From Chryseobacterium sp. JAH (GTDB taxonomy: Bacteria; Bacteroidota; Bacteroidia; Flavobacteriales; Weeksellaceae): a stretch of DNA of 64,000 nucleotides. The stretch is taken from positions 124,001 to 188,000 of the forward strand of contig NZ_LMAH01000006.1 of NCBI RefSeq assembly GCF_001507335.1, written 5' to 3'. The notes under the pieces are model-generated. The model had not been told where the DNA came from. It saw nothing but the letters and a program-made list of their open reading frames with translations, and searched no databases. Below, one piece after another: positions 1 through 8,775 of the stretch (its first letter is position 1; the number at the start of each line of letters is the position of its first letter). The position numbers and the translations under genes were made by a program.

Positions 1-1
1 T

Positions 2-1492
2 GAAGCAAACTTCAATGAATTGGTAAAAAAATACATTGAAGAAAACAGAGACCAGCAGGTTAATCCTGAAGATTTTTTGAAGCAGCTGTCTGAAAAAGAA
101 CCGAAAACAGATTATCTGACGGAGTTTTTAAAACACAAAAAAAGGGTTAATTTTAGACTGAAAAACTTTAAAGTTAAAAATGATTCTCTTGAAATCAGGA
201 TTGCAAAGAATACATCAGATGCCATTCCTGTAAAATTAGAAACACAAACCCGCAATGGTGAGAGAAAATCTTACTGGATAGAAACTGAGGAAAATCAGAA
301 GTTCAAAACCGTCAATATTCCTGGAGAAAACATCTATAAGATCACTCTGAATGATGACTATATTTTCCCTGAGGCTAATTACAGAGATAACTTTTTGTAT
401 ACAAAAGGTTTATTTTCAAATTCCAAGAAAATTAAGTTTAAACTCATCAAAGATATTCCTAATCCCGAATTCAATGAAATTTATCTAAATCCAAGAATCA
501 AATTTACCAATACCTACGATAAGTTTTTAATCGGAATTAATTTTAAAAACCAATCACTGTTTGATCAGAAATTTTTATATTCCATCACGCCATCTTTCAG
601 TACCGGAACCGGAAAAATAACTGGTTCAGGCGCAGTTGCCTACTCTTTCCTTCCTGCTGAAAGCATTATCCAAAGTCTGACTTTTGGGATATCTGGGTCT
701 TATTTTCATTATGACTACGATTTAGCTTACAGAAAAGCATCTTTATATTCAAATATAAGTTTCAGAAAAAATCCGAGAAGTACTGTGAGCAGGGGCGCCA
801 GTTTTTCTTATAATTATTTTCAAAGAGATCTGAATCCAAAGATGATCGCTAACCGCGACTACGACAAATACAATCTGTGGGCATTGGGATATGGCTATGC
901 AGATAATCAAATGATTCACGAGAAGAGCTTCAGCATCAGCACTCAGGCGATGCATGATTTTAACAAAATCACCGGAGAAGCCTTTTACAGGTGGGAATTC
1001 GCACCAAGACAGAAGTTAAGTTTAAGATTATTTGCCGGATATTTTGCAAGAAACGAAACCCGAAACAATACATTTGACTACGGTATTTCCAGAGTTTCTG
1101 ATTACTCTTTTTCCTACAACCTTTTGGGTCAAAGTGCGACGGGCGGGATTTTATCTCAGCAGTTTATATTGGCTGACGGCGGTTTTAAGTCATTCATTCC
1201 TGGAACAGTTAACCAGTTTATCACCTCACTCAATGTTGACACCAGCGTTTGGAAAATTTTCCATATTTATGCGGATGCAGGATTGTATAAGAATAAAAAT
1301 AATCCTACTCAATTTATCTGGGACAGCGGTGTAAAAGTGAGAGTAATTCCTGATTTTCTTGAGATCTATTTTCCGGTACAGTCTTCATTAGGATTCGAGC
1401 CTGGTTTTAAAGATTATGGAAAACGCATCAGATACACTTTGATTTTGAATTTAAGCACCATCATCAATGCTGCAAGAAGAGGATGGTATTAA
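2..1492 (+). CDS. Probable M1-family metallopeptidase with C-terminal outer-membrane barrel, 3' part only
   Basis: The reading frame is open from the first complete codon (base 2), so the true start lies upstream and about 497 residues are visible. The first ~120 residues read like the end of an M1 aminopeptidase: a helical piece followed by a beta-sandwich with PVKLETQTRNG and a stretch ending in FPEANYRDNF. The rest alternates short aromatic beta strands (for example SFSYNYFQRD, SGSYFHYDYD), as in an outer-membrane barrel. Flavobacteria have long M1-like peptidases with such tails. The HExxH zinc site would be upstream and is not visible, so the peptidase assignment is an inference from the tail. 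The gene ends 46 bp before the convergent lamin-tail gene. Confidence 0.55.
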   Translation, partial: EANFNELVKKYIEENRDQQVNPEDFLKQLSEKEPKTDYLTEFLKHKKRVNFRLKNFKVKNDSLEIRIAKNTSDAIPVKLETQTRNGERKSYWIETEENQKFKTVNIPGENIYKITLNDDYIFPEANYRDNFLYTKGLFSNSKKIKFKLIKDIPNPEFNEIYLNPRIKFTNTYDKFLIGINFKNQSLFDQKFLYSITPSFSTGTGKITGSGAVAYSFLPAESIIQSLTFGISGSYFHYDYDLAYRKASLYSNISFRKNPRSTVSRGASFSYNYFQRDLNPKMIANRDYDKYNLWALGYGYADNQMIHEKSFSISTQAMHDFNKITGEAFYRWEFAPRQKLSLRLFAGYFARNETRNNTFDYGISRVSDYSFSYNLLGQSATGGILSQQFILADGGFKSFIPGTVNQFITSLNVDTSVWKIFHIYADAGLYKNKNNPTQFIWDSGVKVRVIPDFLEIYFPVQSSLGFEPGFKDYGKRIRYTLILNLSTIINAARRGWY

Positions 1493-1538
1493 AATAAAAC
1501 AGCTGCACCAGGCAGCTGTTCATACACAAAACCATTTC

Positions 1539-2393
1539 TTAATCTTTTAAAATTTTCTGAGAAACCTGCTGATTGTTTACAGTTCCTGTTACGATATAAT
1601 TGCCGCTCGCTAAATCAGATATATCCATTGCAGTGCTATCTTTTTGAGAAGACATTTTCACTACTGCACCTAAGCTATTGTATATTTTTACATTTCGCAC
1701 GTTTCGGCTAAAGATGATTTCATTATCTGTAACAAATGAATTTTTAATAAAATTAAATGCAACAGATTGCAAATTGACATCAGCAACGGCAAGCGTTCCC
1801 GTTCCGGGTGAGGCGGTGGCAATCATGAAATCAACTACATTATTGTTGGTATCGCCAGAAATCCTTGTAATAGACGTAAGTGTTGTGGGTGACGGAGCTG
1901 CACCTGCACCTTCAAACTGATCCACTGTCCCGTAGCCTACAAAATCTATCACATTGGATGCAGTAGGACCTGTAACCTGCGTTGTATTACTGGCAAGAAC
2001 AATCTTTCCTGATGTCATGGCAATACCTATTCCTAGAGATGGATTTGGTGTCCCGTTGAAATTAATTATTGTGGTTGCAATAAAATTGGGACTGGGTAAA
2101 TCAACTGTTCCACCTCCTCCAGTTGCTTCCTGAATAAGATAGGCCTGTCCAGGATTCAAGGTAATATTGGGCAATGTGTGATACTGAGTGAAAGCACCAG
2201 TCGCAGGAGCATACTGAATGGTTGCACCATTAAGAGACGCTACAGAAGATCCTATATTTTTCAGTTCTATAAAATCATTTTTCAACGTCGCCCCTGAATT
2301 TCCGCCCCCTCCATATATCTCATTGATGACAATCTGAGCATTAGAAAATGCTGCTACCGAAATGACTCCGATAAAAGTAAAAATCTTTTTCAT
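1539..2393 (-). CDS. Lamin-tail-domain protein with T9SS type A sorting domain
   Basis: A 284-residue secreted protein. Residues 1-19 form a signal peptide ending SNAQ. Residues ~20-160 match the bacterial lamin-tail (LTD) fold, beginning IVINEIYGGGGN and continuing with FIELKNIG. The last ~75 residues (IYNSLGAVVKM, LASGNYIV, QKILKD) are a type IX secretion sorting domain, so the product should cross the outer membrane and be anchored or released. LTD proteins are often associated with nucleases or adhesins, but no catalytic domain is present here, so function is unknown. It is convergent with the peptidase-like gene and has its own promoter-like motif upstream. Confidence 0.85.
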   Translation of the reverse strand: MKKIFTFIGVISVAAFSNAQIVINEIYGGGGNSGATLKNDFIELKNIGSSVASLNGATIQYAPATGAFTQYHTLPNITLNPGQAYLIQEATGGGGTVDLPSPNFIATTIINFNGTPNPSLGIGIAMTSGKIVLASNTTQVTGPTASNVIDFVGYGTVDQFEGAGAAPSPTTLTSITRISGDTNNNVVDFMIATASPGTGTLAVADVNLQSVAFNFIKNSFVTDNEIIFSRNVRNVKIYNSLGAVVKMSSQKDSTAMDISDLASGNYIVTGTVNNQQVSQKILKD

Positions 2394-2431
2394 GATAATA
2401 TTTTTGTGAGTGATTAATTCACCAAAAAAAA

Positions 2432-2459
2432 CAAAAATAAGACCACTTTACATCACAAA
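2432..2459 (-). promoter_or_regulatory. Bacteroidetes-type promoter for the lamin-tail gene
   Basis: Read on the minus strand, TATTTTTG (2432-2439) matches the -7 consensus TAnnTTTG and a TTTG (2456-2459) lies 16 bp upstream, slightly short of the usual 17-23. It is about 40 bp before the start codon. The remainder of the 331-bp gap (2394-2724) is AT-rich and shows no gene. Confidence 0.45.
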
Positions 2460-2724
2460 AGAAAATTAAAAAAACTATAACTAAATATATAACAGCAGAT
2501 TACCTGATCAACAAAATAAGTTACTGTAAAAGTATCGTCATCAACTCTTCGAAAAACTGCAAAAATTTAACCTGAATTTATATTTTAGATTACTCATAAT
2601 TTAAAGAGTAAAATGACGATAAATTTTATATCAGATACAATATTCAGATGAAGTTATTGTTAATCATTCTAAATCCACAACCATTCACATTTTTTAGTTA
2701 TTTTTACCATTTATTTTCAAAAAA

Positions 2725-5700
2725 TTGCGGAATTCTGTTCTGATTTTTCTCCTTTTTATAATGGGCTTATCTCTGAATAATGCTCAAATTTTTTCGTGGA
2801 AAAATCCCAACATCCCCCAGGATAGCATCAAGAAAGACAGTATTCTTGCTGCAAGGCTTGAACAGGATATATTCGCAAAGGACACAATGGATTTTGTAAA
2901 GACAAGTAACAGAATTATTGTTGACGAAGCCGTATTAGCACGAAATGATAAAAAGCGTTTCTTGGGCGAATTAAATTCTAAAGGTTCGATCATCCGTGGA
3001 ATTACTTTCGGTAACAATCAGGGACAATCCGTGCAGAGTTCAATGGATTTGCAAATCTCGGGAAGATTATCAAAAGACGTCACGGTGTTAGCTAGTATCT
3101 CAGATCACAATTTACCCATTCAAGCAGATGGATACACGCAGACGCTGGAAGAATTTGACAAGATTTACATGCAGCTTAATATTAAGGATAAATCTATTCT
3201 GAGAGCGGGGCATCTTGATCTTGTTGATGATAAGAATTATTTTGCCAAATATCAGCGTCGAAGCATGGGACTTCAGTTTCAGACACAGTTCGGGACCGAA
3301 AACAAAACTTTTGTTGATGTTTCTTTGGGTGTGGCTCGAAGTGAATTTCACAGAATCCGTTTTCAGGGTGTGGAAGGAAATCAGGGACCTTACCGTCTGA
3401 CTGGGAAGAATGGTGAACAGTTTATTACTTTGATTTCAGGATCGGAGCAGGTTTTTATTGATGGTATTCTGATGAAACGTGGCGAAAATCAGGATTATGT
3501 AATCAACTACAATACAGGAGAGGTTACCTTCACCAGTTTTCGTCCTATTTTCCAGCAGAATTTTATTACCATTTCATTTAATTACACCAACCGAAACTAT
3601 TCGCGATATCTATTTACAGGAAAACTTCAGCATCAGCGTGAGAAATTCAGAATCGGATTAAACTGGTTCATGGAAAACGACAATAAAAATGCACCGTTAG
3701 CTTTAAATTTATCTAAAGAAGACGAGCAGATTTTGGCAGACGCAGGAAACGATCCCAACATGATGTATGCTCCTTCCGGCGTGGTTGCAGAATATGATGT
3801 TAATAAAATTCTCTACAGTATTGTGCAGGATAGCAATGGAAATCACTATCAGTTTTCAACGGATGCCAGTCAAACTTTATATCAGGTTTCATTCACCTAT
3901 TTCGGAGCCAATTTAGGAGATTACAAATTGACACAAACCACCAATAATGGACGTGTTTTTGAGTACGTAGGTCCTAATTTAGGAGATTACAGAGCTGTAA
4001 GAAAACTGCCTTCGCCGCAAAAAGCACAGGTCTACACGATGAATTCAGAATATTTACTGAAAGACGGAAAGGTAGGTGCAGATGTTTCTTTAAGCAATTA
4101 TGACCTAAATTTATTTTCTTCAAAAGATTCTGATCAGAATTTAGGTTACGCCGCAAGAATTTATGGGAACAAAACATTTACAAAAAACAGCTGGAAAGGA
4201 ACCCCAAGCTTTGAATATCAATACATCGACAAACAGTTTCATATCCTAGATCGTATTAATGACGTAGAATTCTCACGAGACTTCAACTTAGCACAGGAAT
4301 TCAGCGGTAAAACGCAAAACAGATTTATCTTTAACTTCCTTAATAAATGGAATAACAAATCAGCTTTAAATTACCGTGTTAACTATCTTGATGAACAAGA
4401 TTCTTATAAAGGAATTAAAAACGATTTAGACTTCAGCTGGATCAAAGGAAAATTCCTGACCAAAGGAAACTTATCTTACCTTGATACCAATGCAACATTG
4501 CAGGATACTAAATTCATACGTGGCGGTGCCTCGTCAGAATACACCGGGCAAAAAGGCAGCTGGGCACTGGGCGGAAGCATGGAGCATAACGAAAAGAAAT
4601 TTAATGCAACTCAACTGATGGATGTTACCAGTTTCAGCTGGAAAGAACTTTTTGTACAAAAGAAAATCGGTGACAGTACCCGAACAAAACTATTGGCTAA
4701 AATGTATGTCAGAGATAATGACTCGGTGCGTGAAAACCGACTTCAGAACATGAACAGAATTTTAGGTTTCATGGCAGAAAGCCAGCTGATCAAGACAGAG
4801 AAAACTACCTTGAATGCACTCATTCATTATAGAAAATTCTTTTACAAAAATGAAGATGTAGACATGAATCAAAATAAAGATTTTGTGGTTGGAAACCTCT
4901 TGTACAATCAACAGTTGTTTAAAAACGGAATGCGATTGCAGGCGTTCTATGAGCTAGGAAACGGGCAGGAAGCACAGCGTGAATTTCAATACATCAAAGT
5001 GACCGACGGGCAGGGTATTTATAAATGGACTGACTACAACGGCGACGGCATTCAACAGCTGGATGAATTTGAAATTGCAGAATATTCCGATTTGGCACAG
5101 TATATCAGGATTTACACCAATTCAGTTCGGTACATTCCTTCCAATAAAAACAAACTGCAGTTAGCATTATTCGTTAATCCTGCGATAGTTTTCAACTCTG
5201 AAAATAAATTTTTAAAACGCTGGAATTTTAATGTTTCATTAAATTCACAAAACTCATATTTCAAAAGAGATAAAGTTTTAGTTCTAAATCCTTTCGAGAA
5301 AAGTGACGATCAGATTCTTAAGAATCAGAATATTTTGGCTTCCGTTCAATTTAATCCAACCGAAAAATCAGGCTGGAACGGAAACTACCGTTTCATCGCC
5401 AATGACAACCTCATCAATGCCAATTTCAGCAATGAAGAAAGAAATCAGACCTCACATTTCGTGAATCTTGGATATTGGTTTAATAAAGAATTCAGAGTCG
5501 ACTGGGAAAACTCAGTTCATGATTTGCAAAATTCTTCTCAGCTTTTTGCTACGAGAGATTATCGACTAAATAATTTCGAGACAAAACCAAAAGCGACTTA
5601 TAAATTTACAGACGCCATACAGGCTGAATTTTCATCCGCTTACCGCGAAAAGAAAAGGGTGGACGGTGAAGAACTTCTGAAAGCTTTTGACATCACCGGA

Positions 5701-5958
5701 ACGATTCAGTGGGAGCGTAAGAAAACTTCCATCAGAGGAAACTTCTCTTTCATTAACAATGATTTTACCGGAAACAACTTCAGCATCGTAGGAAACCAAA
5801 TGCTTGATGGCTTAAAACCTGGGAAAAACCAGGTTTGGAGTGTTTTCGTACAGCAGGCTATCAATTCTTTCTTACAGTTAAATCTCAATTATGAAGGAAG
5901 AAACTCGGGCGACCGTACGATTCATATTGGAAGTATGCAGGTGAAAGCGAGTTTTTAA
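2725..5958 (+). CDS. Large outer-membrane beta-barrel protein with an EF-hand-like loop
   Basis: A 1077-residue protein of unrecognised specific function. The TTG at 2725 is chosen because it gives a complete signal peptide (MRNSVLIFLLFIMGLSLNNAQ); the in-frame ATG at 2761 would remove its hydrophobic core. After the signal come a linker and long runs of amphipathic strands rich in aromatic residues, ending in a final strand MQVKASF with C-terminal Phe, as in outer-membrane barrels. The early part (GSIIRGITFGNNQGQSVQSS) recalls the N-terminal style of gliding/T9SS protein SprA, but SprA is over twice as long. Around residues 770-785 the sequence DYNGDGIQQLDEFE matches a calcium-binding EF-hand/dockerin loop. 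It stands alone in transcription. Confidence 0.6.
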   Translation: MRNSVLIFLLFIMGLSLNNAQIFSWKNPNIPQDSIKKDSILAARLEQDIFAKDTMDFVKTSNRIIVDEAVLARNDKKRFLGELNSKGSIIRGITFGNNQGQSVQSSMDLQISGRLSKDVTVLASISDHNLPIQADGYTQTLEEFDKIYMQLNIKDKSILRAGHLDLVDDKNYFAKYQRRSMGLQFQTQFGTENKTFVDVSLGVARSEFHRIRFQGVEGNQGPYRLTGKNGEQFITLISGSEQVFIDGILMKRGENQDYVINYNTGEVTFTSFRPIFQQNFITISFNYTNRNYSRYLFTGKLQHQREKFRIGLNWFMENDNKNAPLALNLSKEDEQILADAGNDPNMMYAPSGVVAEYDVNKILYSIVQDSNGNHYQFSTDASQTLYQVSFTYFGANLGDYKLTQTTNNGRVFEYVGPNLGDYRAVRKLPSPQKAQVYTMNSEYLLKDGKVGADVSLSNYDLNLFSSKDSDQNLGYAARIYGNKTFTKNSWKGTPSFEYQYIDKQFHILDRINDVEFSRDFNLAQEFSGKTQNRFIFNFLNKWNNKSALNYRVNYLDEQDSYKGIKNDLDFSWIKGKFLTKGNLSYLDTNATLQDTKFIRGGASSEYTGQKGSWALGGSMEHNEKKFNATQLMDVTSFSWKELFVQKKIGDSTRTKLLAKMYVRDNDSVRENRLQNMNRILGFMAESQLIKTEKTTLNALIHYRKFFYKNEDVDMNQNKDFVVGNLLYNQQLFKNGMRLQAFYELGNGQEAQREFQYIKVTDGQGIYKWTDYNGDGIQQLDEFEIAEYSDLAQYIRIYTNSVRYIPSNKNKLQLALFVNPAIVFNSENKFLKRWNFNVSLNSQNSYFKRDKVLVLNPFEKSDDQILKNQNILASVQFNPTEKSGWNGNYRFIANDNLINANFSNEERNQTSHFVNLGYWFNKEFRVDWENSVHDLQNSSQLFATRDYRLNNFETKPKATYKFTDAIQAEFSSAYREKKRVDGEELLKAFDITGTIQWERKKTSIRGNFSFINNDFTGNNFSIVGNQMLDGLKPGKNQVWSVFVQQAINSFLQLNLNYEGRNSGDRTIHIGSMQVKASF

Positions 5959-6077
5959 AATGTAGATGAAGATTACGGTTGAAAGTAAGATTTGATCTGT
6001 TTTTCAATGGGTTTTTAAATTGAAGCACTTCATGGTTCTGTAAAATTCCGACAAATATACATCCCCTTCTTATTGTA

Positions 6078-6111
6078 CATGGGTCCCACCCACGGCTATT
6101 CATATTGAACC
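6078..6111. repeat. REP-like intergenic repeat fragment
   Basis: The segment contains a small GGGT/ACCC hairpin followed by CCCACGGCTATTCATATTGA. I recognise this wording as a dispersed intergenic repeat of Flavobacteria that resembles the substrates of REP-associated Y1 transposases. No transposase gene is near. Recognition is from memory and there is only one copy in the window. Confidence 0.4.
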
Positions 6112-6201
6112 GACAAAATATAAATACCAACACTTTCTATAAGATCACGAACTTTTACTTTTTACTTGGCTCTTTTTATTTTTACCTTCCCACTTTTTCC
6201 T

Positions 6202-6209
6202 TATATTTG
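6202..6209 (+). promoter_or_regulatory. -7 promoter element of the TPP-riboswitch operon
   Basis: TATATTTG matches the Bacteroidetes -7 consensus TAnnTTTG and lies just ahead of the riboswitch, so transcription would start around 6215 and include the whole aptamer. A TTTG -33 element is not clear. Confidence 0.5.
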
Positions 6210-6220
6210 TTTAGTAATAA

Positions 6221-6292
6221 ATACACGGGGTGCCGCAGGGCTGAGATCATACCCGATGACCTGATTTGGATAATGCCAACGTAGGGATGTCT
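6221..6292 (+). ncRNA. TPP riboswitch (THI element)
   Basis: The thi-box signature is complete: ACGGGGTGCC (6224-6233), GGGCTGAGA (6238-6246), ACCC (6251-6254), then CCTGATTTGGATAATGCC (6260-6277) and CGTAGGGA (6280-6287). It precedes the methyltransferase gene by 81 bp. In this interval ATTTTATG (6308-6315) can pair perfectly with CATAAAAT (6363-6370), which ends three bases before the ATG at 6374. That helix could mask the translation start, whereas no strong U-tailed terminator hairpin is visible, so translational control is the more likely mechanism. The remaining part of the 414-bp gap upstream holds a REP-like fragment and AT-rich sequence. Confidence 0.95.
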
Positions 6293-6373
6293 GCTTAAAA
6301 TATTTTCATTTTATGCTTTATTCGTTCACATGCTTATCTGTGGTCTGAACTGAATAAATCAACATAAAATAAA

Positions 6374-7096
6374 ATGGAAGTAACAAAGTATTCCGGAGAA
6401 CTTATCCCTCACCAAGACAAAAACTGGCAAGGAAGACCTGAATGGTTTTTCAATCGCGAACATACCGACACCTACGAATTGTGGTACGAAGGCCGATACA
6501 AACGTGCCGAAATCTGGCAGAAAAAAGTAATGGAGCAGCTTGTTTCCAGTGATCAACGAGTAAAAACATTGTTAGAATTCGGTTGTGGCACTACCCGATT
6601 TACACGCTGGTGGAAAAATATAGGAATTGAAGCAACAGGCGGAGATATTTCGCCATTAATGTTATCACAGGCGGTTCATTTGTTTGAAGGTGATCTGGTG
6701 ATGGCAGACTCACACTTTATGCCTTTCAAAGATCACACTTTCGATTCATTGGCATTCATCACAACATTTGAATATTATAAAGATCCCGTAAAAGTTATCA
6801 GAGAATCAGCCCGTGTAGCCAAGTATGGAATCGCAATGGGAATGATGAACAGAAATTCGCCAAAGGTTGCCCGACGACGCGTGCAGCAGTTGTTTGGAAA
6901 GAATCCTTTTTATGTAACCGCAACTTTTTATACTCCAAAAATGCTGACTGAGATTATCGAAAAAGCTCTGGTTGGTAGAAAGTATACAATAGAATGGACT
7001 TGCACCGGACTTCCGAAATGGTTTCCCGTTCAACAATGGAATATTCCTGTAGGTGATTTCTTTGGACTTTACATTCAACTAAATGATGTGGAATGA
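6374..7096 (+). CDS. Class I SAM-dependent methyltransferase, first gene of the TPP-regulated operon
   Basis: The 240-residue protein has a class I methyltransferase fold: motif I EFGCGTTRFTRWW (residues 68-80), an acidic ribose-binding position in GGDIS (89-93), and DSHFMPFKDHTFDSL (112-126) resembling the UbiE/COQ5 region. An unusual N-terminal part (WQGRPEWFFNREH) precedes it. The substrate cannot be read from sequence. It is the first gene behind the TPP riboswitch and overlaps the next gene by 4 bp (ATGA), so a role in thiamine precursor synthesis or salvage is inferred from context. A Trm112-like protein is encoded in the same operon; Trm112 proteins are known activators of certain methyltransferases, which makes this a candidate pair. 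No canonical thiamine methyltransferase is known to me. Confidence 0.75.
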   Translation: MEVTKYSGELIPHQDKNWQGRPEWFFNREHTDTYELWYEGRYKRAEIWQKKVMEQLVSSDQRVKTLLEFGCGTTRFTRWWKNIGIEATGGDISPLMLSQAVHLFEGDLVMADSHFMPFKDHTFDSLAFITTFEYYKDPVKVIRESARVAKYGIAMGMMNRNSPKVARRRVQQLFGKNPFYVTATFYTPKMLTEIIEKALVGRKYTIEWTCTGLPKWFPVQQWNIPVGDFFGLYIQLNDVE

Positions 7097-8142
7097 GTGA
7101 GACATTAGGTAAAATAAATCATGCTCAATTTGAAGATTTCCTTAAAAACCGTTGCGGAAAAAAACGTGATGAAGTCCGTGTCGGTCCTGAGTTTGGCGTC
7201 GACGTTTCAGTAGTTGATCTTCATGGCGGAAAAGCGATGGCTTTGACGAGTGATCCACTGTCTTTGATTCCTTCTTTAGGTTTGGAGGAATCTGCTTGGC
7301 TGTCGGTACATCTTATGGCGAACGATATGGCGACAACGGGTTTCGCCCCGATGTTCGGGCAGTTTGTTTTGAATCTTCCTGCTCAACTTTCTAAAAATGA
7401 TTTTGAAATCTATTGGAATTACATTCATCAATTCTGTAAAGACATTGGCGTGAGCATTACCGGCGGACATACAGGCTTTATCGAAGGACAGAATTCTACT
7501 ATTGCGGGCGGCGGAACTTTTATAACCATTGCTCCGAAAGAAGAAATTCTTGTTTCAAAATATGCAGACGTTGGTGATGTAATTTTAGTGACTAAAACCA
7601 GTGCACTTTCATCTGCTGCAATTCTTGCGATGAGTTTTCCGGAAACGGTGAGAAATAAAATGGGTAAAGAGTTTTACTATTCTGCCTCAGCTTCGTTTTA
7701 TGAAACCTCATCTTTGAGAGATGCTTTGACTGCGGCACAGATTGAAAACTCAGGTGTAACAGCAATGCACGATGTGACAGAAGGTGGCGTTTTGGGAGCT
7801 ATTTACGAATTGGCGGTTGCATCAGATAATGGTGCTAAAATTTTTAATGACAAACTTCCAATCGGCGAAGTTCAGTCTGCGGTCTGTCATCTGTTTTCGC
7901 TAGATCCGAGATATTGTATTGGTGCGGGTTCGATGATTATCACCTGTAAAAAAGAGAAAGCTTCGGAAATTATTTCGAGATTGGAAGCGAATCATATTCC
8001 CTGCACAGAAGTGGGAACAATTACAGAAAAATCTTCGGGAATTAAATTAATTGAAAATGAAAAAGCAAATGATATAATTTATTTTGAAGAAGATCCTTAC
8101 TGGAAAGCTTTTTTTAATGCTTATAAAAACGGCTGGAAATAA
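7093..8142 (+). CDS. AIR-synthase/ThiL/HypE-superfamily protein, possible thiamine-phosphate kinase-like enzyme
   Basis: The 349-residue protein has the two-domain PurM/ThiL/SelD/HypE layout: N-terminal half with LTSDPLSL (51-58), NDMATTG (77-83) and GGHTGFIEGQ (124-133), C-terminal half with HDVTEGGVLGAIYE (226-239). These proteins bind ATP and activate a substrate by phosphorylation. ThiL, which turns thiamine monophosphate into TPP, belongs to the superfamily, but its GDDAA motif is not conserved here (GPEFGVDVS at 31-39), so it is not an orthodox ThiL; the SelD N-terminal Cys/Sec motif is also absent. It sits between a methyltransferase and a ThiE-like gene, overlapping both (ATGA, TAATG), under a TPP riboswitch. 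A ThiL-like step is a reasonable inference only. Confidence 0.7.
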   Translation: MSETLGKINHAQFEDFLKNRCGKKRDEVRVGPEFGVDVSVVDLHGGKAMALTSDPLSLIPSLGLEESAWLSVHLMANDMATTGFAPMFGQFVLNLPAQLSKNDFEIYWNYIHQFCKDIGVSITGGHTGFIEGQNSTIAGGGTFITIAPKEEILVSKYADVGDVILVTKTSALSSAAILAMSFPETVRNKMGKEFYYSASASFYETSSLRDALTAAQIENSGVTAMHDVTEGGVLGAIYELAVASDNGAKIFNDKLPIGEVQSAVCHLFSLDPRYCIGAGSMIITCKKEKASEIISRLEANHIPCTEVGTITEKSSGIKLIENEKANDIIYFEEDPYWKAFFNAYKNGWK

Positions 8143-8771
8143 TGAAAAAGGAAACCATCCAATCCGGAATTTACTTGATCATTGATCCTTCGATGGATGA
8201 AGAGATTCTTTTAGCTAAATTAAATGTAATTTTAAACGAAAAAATATCGGCGATTCAGATTTGGGACCATTTTAAAGAAAATGAAAAAATTGAGGAGCTG
8301 GTTTCAAAAATTTCTGCAAAAACTTCTTTACACAACATTCCTTTACTCATCAATAACCGCTGGGAAATTTTAAAACAAATTCCTCTGGACGGAGTTCATT
8401 TCGATGAAATTCCTGAAAACTTCAATCATATCAAAAAAGAAATCAGCCGTGATTTCCTTGTAGGAATTACCTGCAACAATGACTTGGCAACTATTGAGTA
8501 TGCGGAAAAACATCAGTTCGATTACATTTCTTTCTGCTCGATGTTTCCGTCAAAAACGGCGAACAGCTGTGAACTGGTCAGCTTTGAAACTATTCAGAAA
8601 GCAAAAAGTATTTTCAATGGAAAAATTTTTCTTGCCGGAGGAATTGATTTAAATACAATTGAAAATTTAGGCGATTTGAATTATGATGGAATCGCTATTG
8701 TCTCAGGAATTATGAGTGCAGGAAATCCGTCACAGGCCATTAAAGAATATCAACAAAAAATTAAAAAGTAA
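8142..8771 (+). CDS. ThiE-like thiamine-phosphate synthase family protein
   Basis: This 209-residue TIM-barrel protein resembles ThiE, which joins HMP-diphosphate and thiazole phosphate to give thiamine monophosphate. Corresponding motifs are LLINNRWEI (68-76, usual LIINDR), DGVHFDE (83-89, usual GVHLGQ), GITCNN (108-113), DYISFCSMFPSKTA (127-140), AGGI (165-168) and GIAIVSGIMSA (183-193). The phosphate-binding end is good; the DR aspartate and the GQ glutamine are changed, so it is a divergent member that may use a different substrate. It starts one base inside the preceding stop codon and is followed after 4 bp by the Trm112-like gene. TPP-riboswitch control supports a thiamine role. Confidence 0.75.
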   Translation: MKKETIQSGIYLIIDPSMDEEILLAKLNVILNEKISAIQIWDHFKENEKIEELVSKISAKTSLHNIPLLINNRWEILKQIPLDGVHFDEIPENFNHIKKEISRDFLVGITCNNDLATIEYAEKHQFDYISFCSMFPSKTANSCELVSFETIQKAKSIFNGKIFLAGGIDLNTIENLGDLNYDGIAIVSGIMSAGNPSQAIKEYQQKIKK

Positions 8772-8775
8772 AACA

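Noticed and set aside
2725..5958. Assignment to gliding protein SprA
   Set aside because: SprA is above 2000 residues; this protein is 1077 and only the N-terminal style is similar.
6151..6186. ACTTTTTACTTGGCTCTTTT stretch before the riboswitch
   Set aside because: Shares a word with the repeat near 32.3 kb but is low-complexity; not counted as an independent element.
7093..8142. SelD (selenophosphate synthase) assignment
   Set aside because: The N-terminal Cys/Sec-containing SelD motif is absent and context is a TPP-controlled operon.
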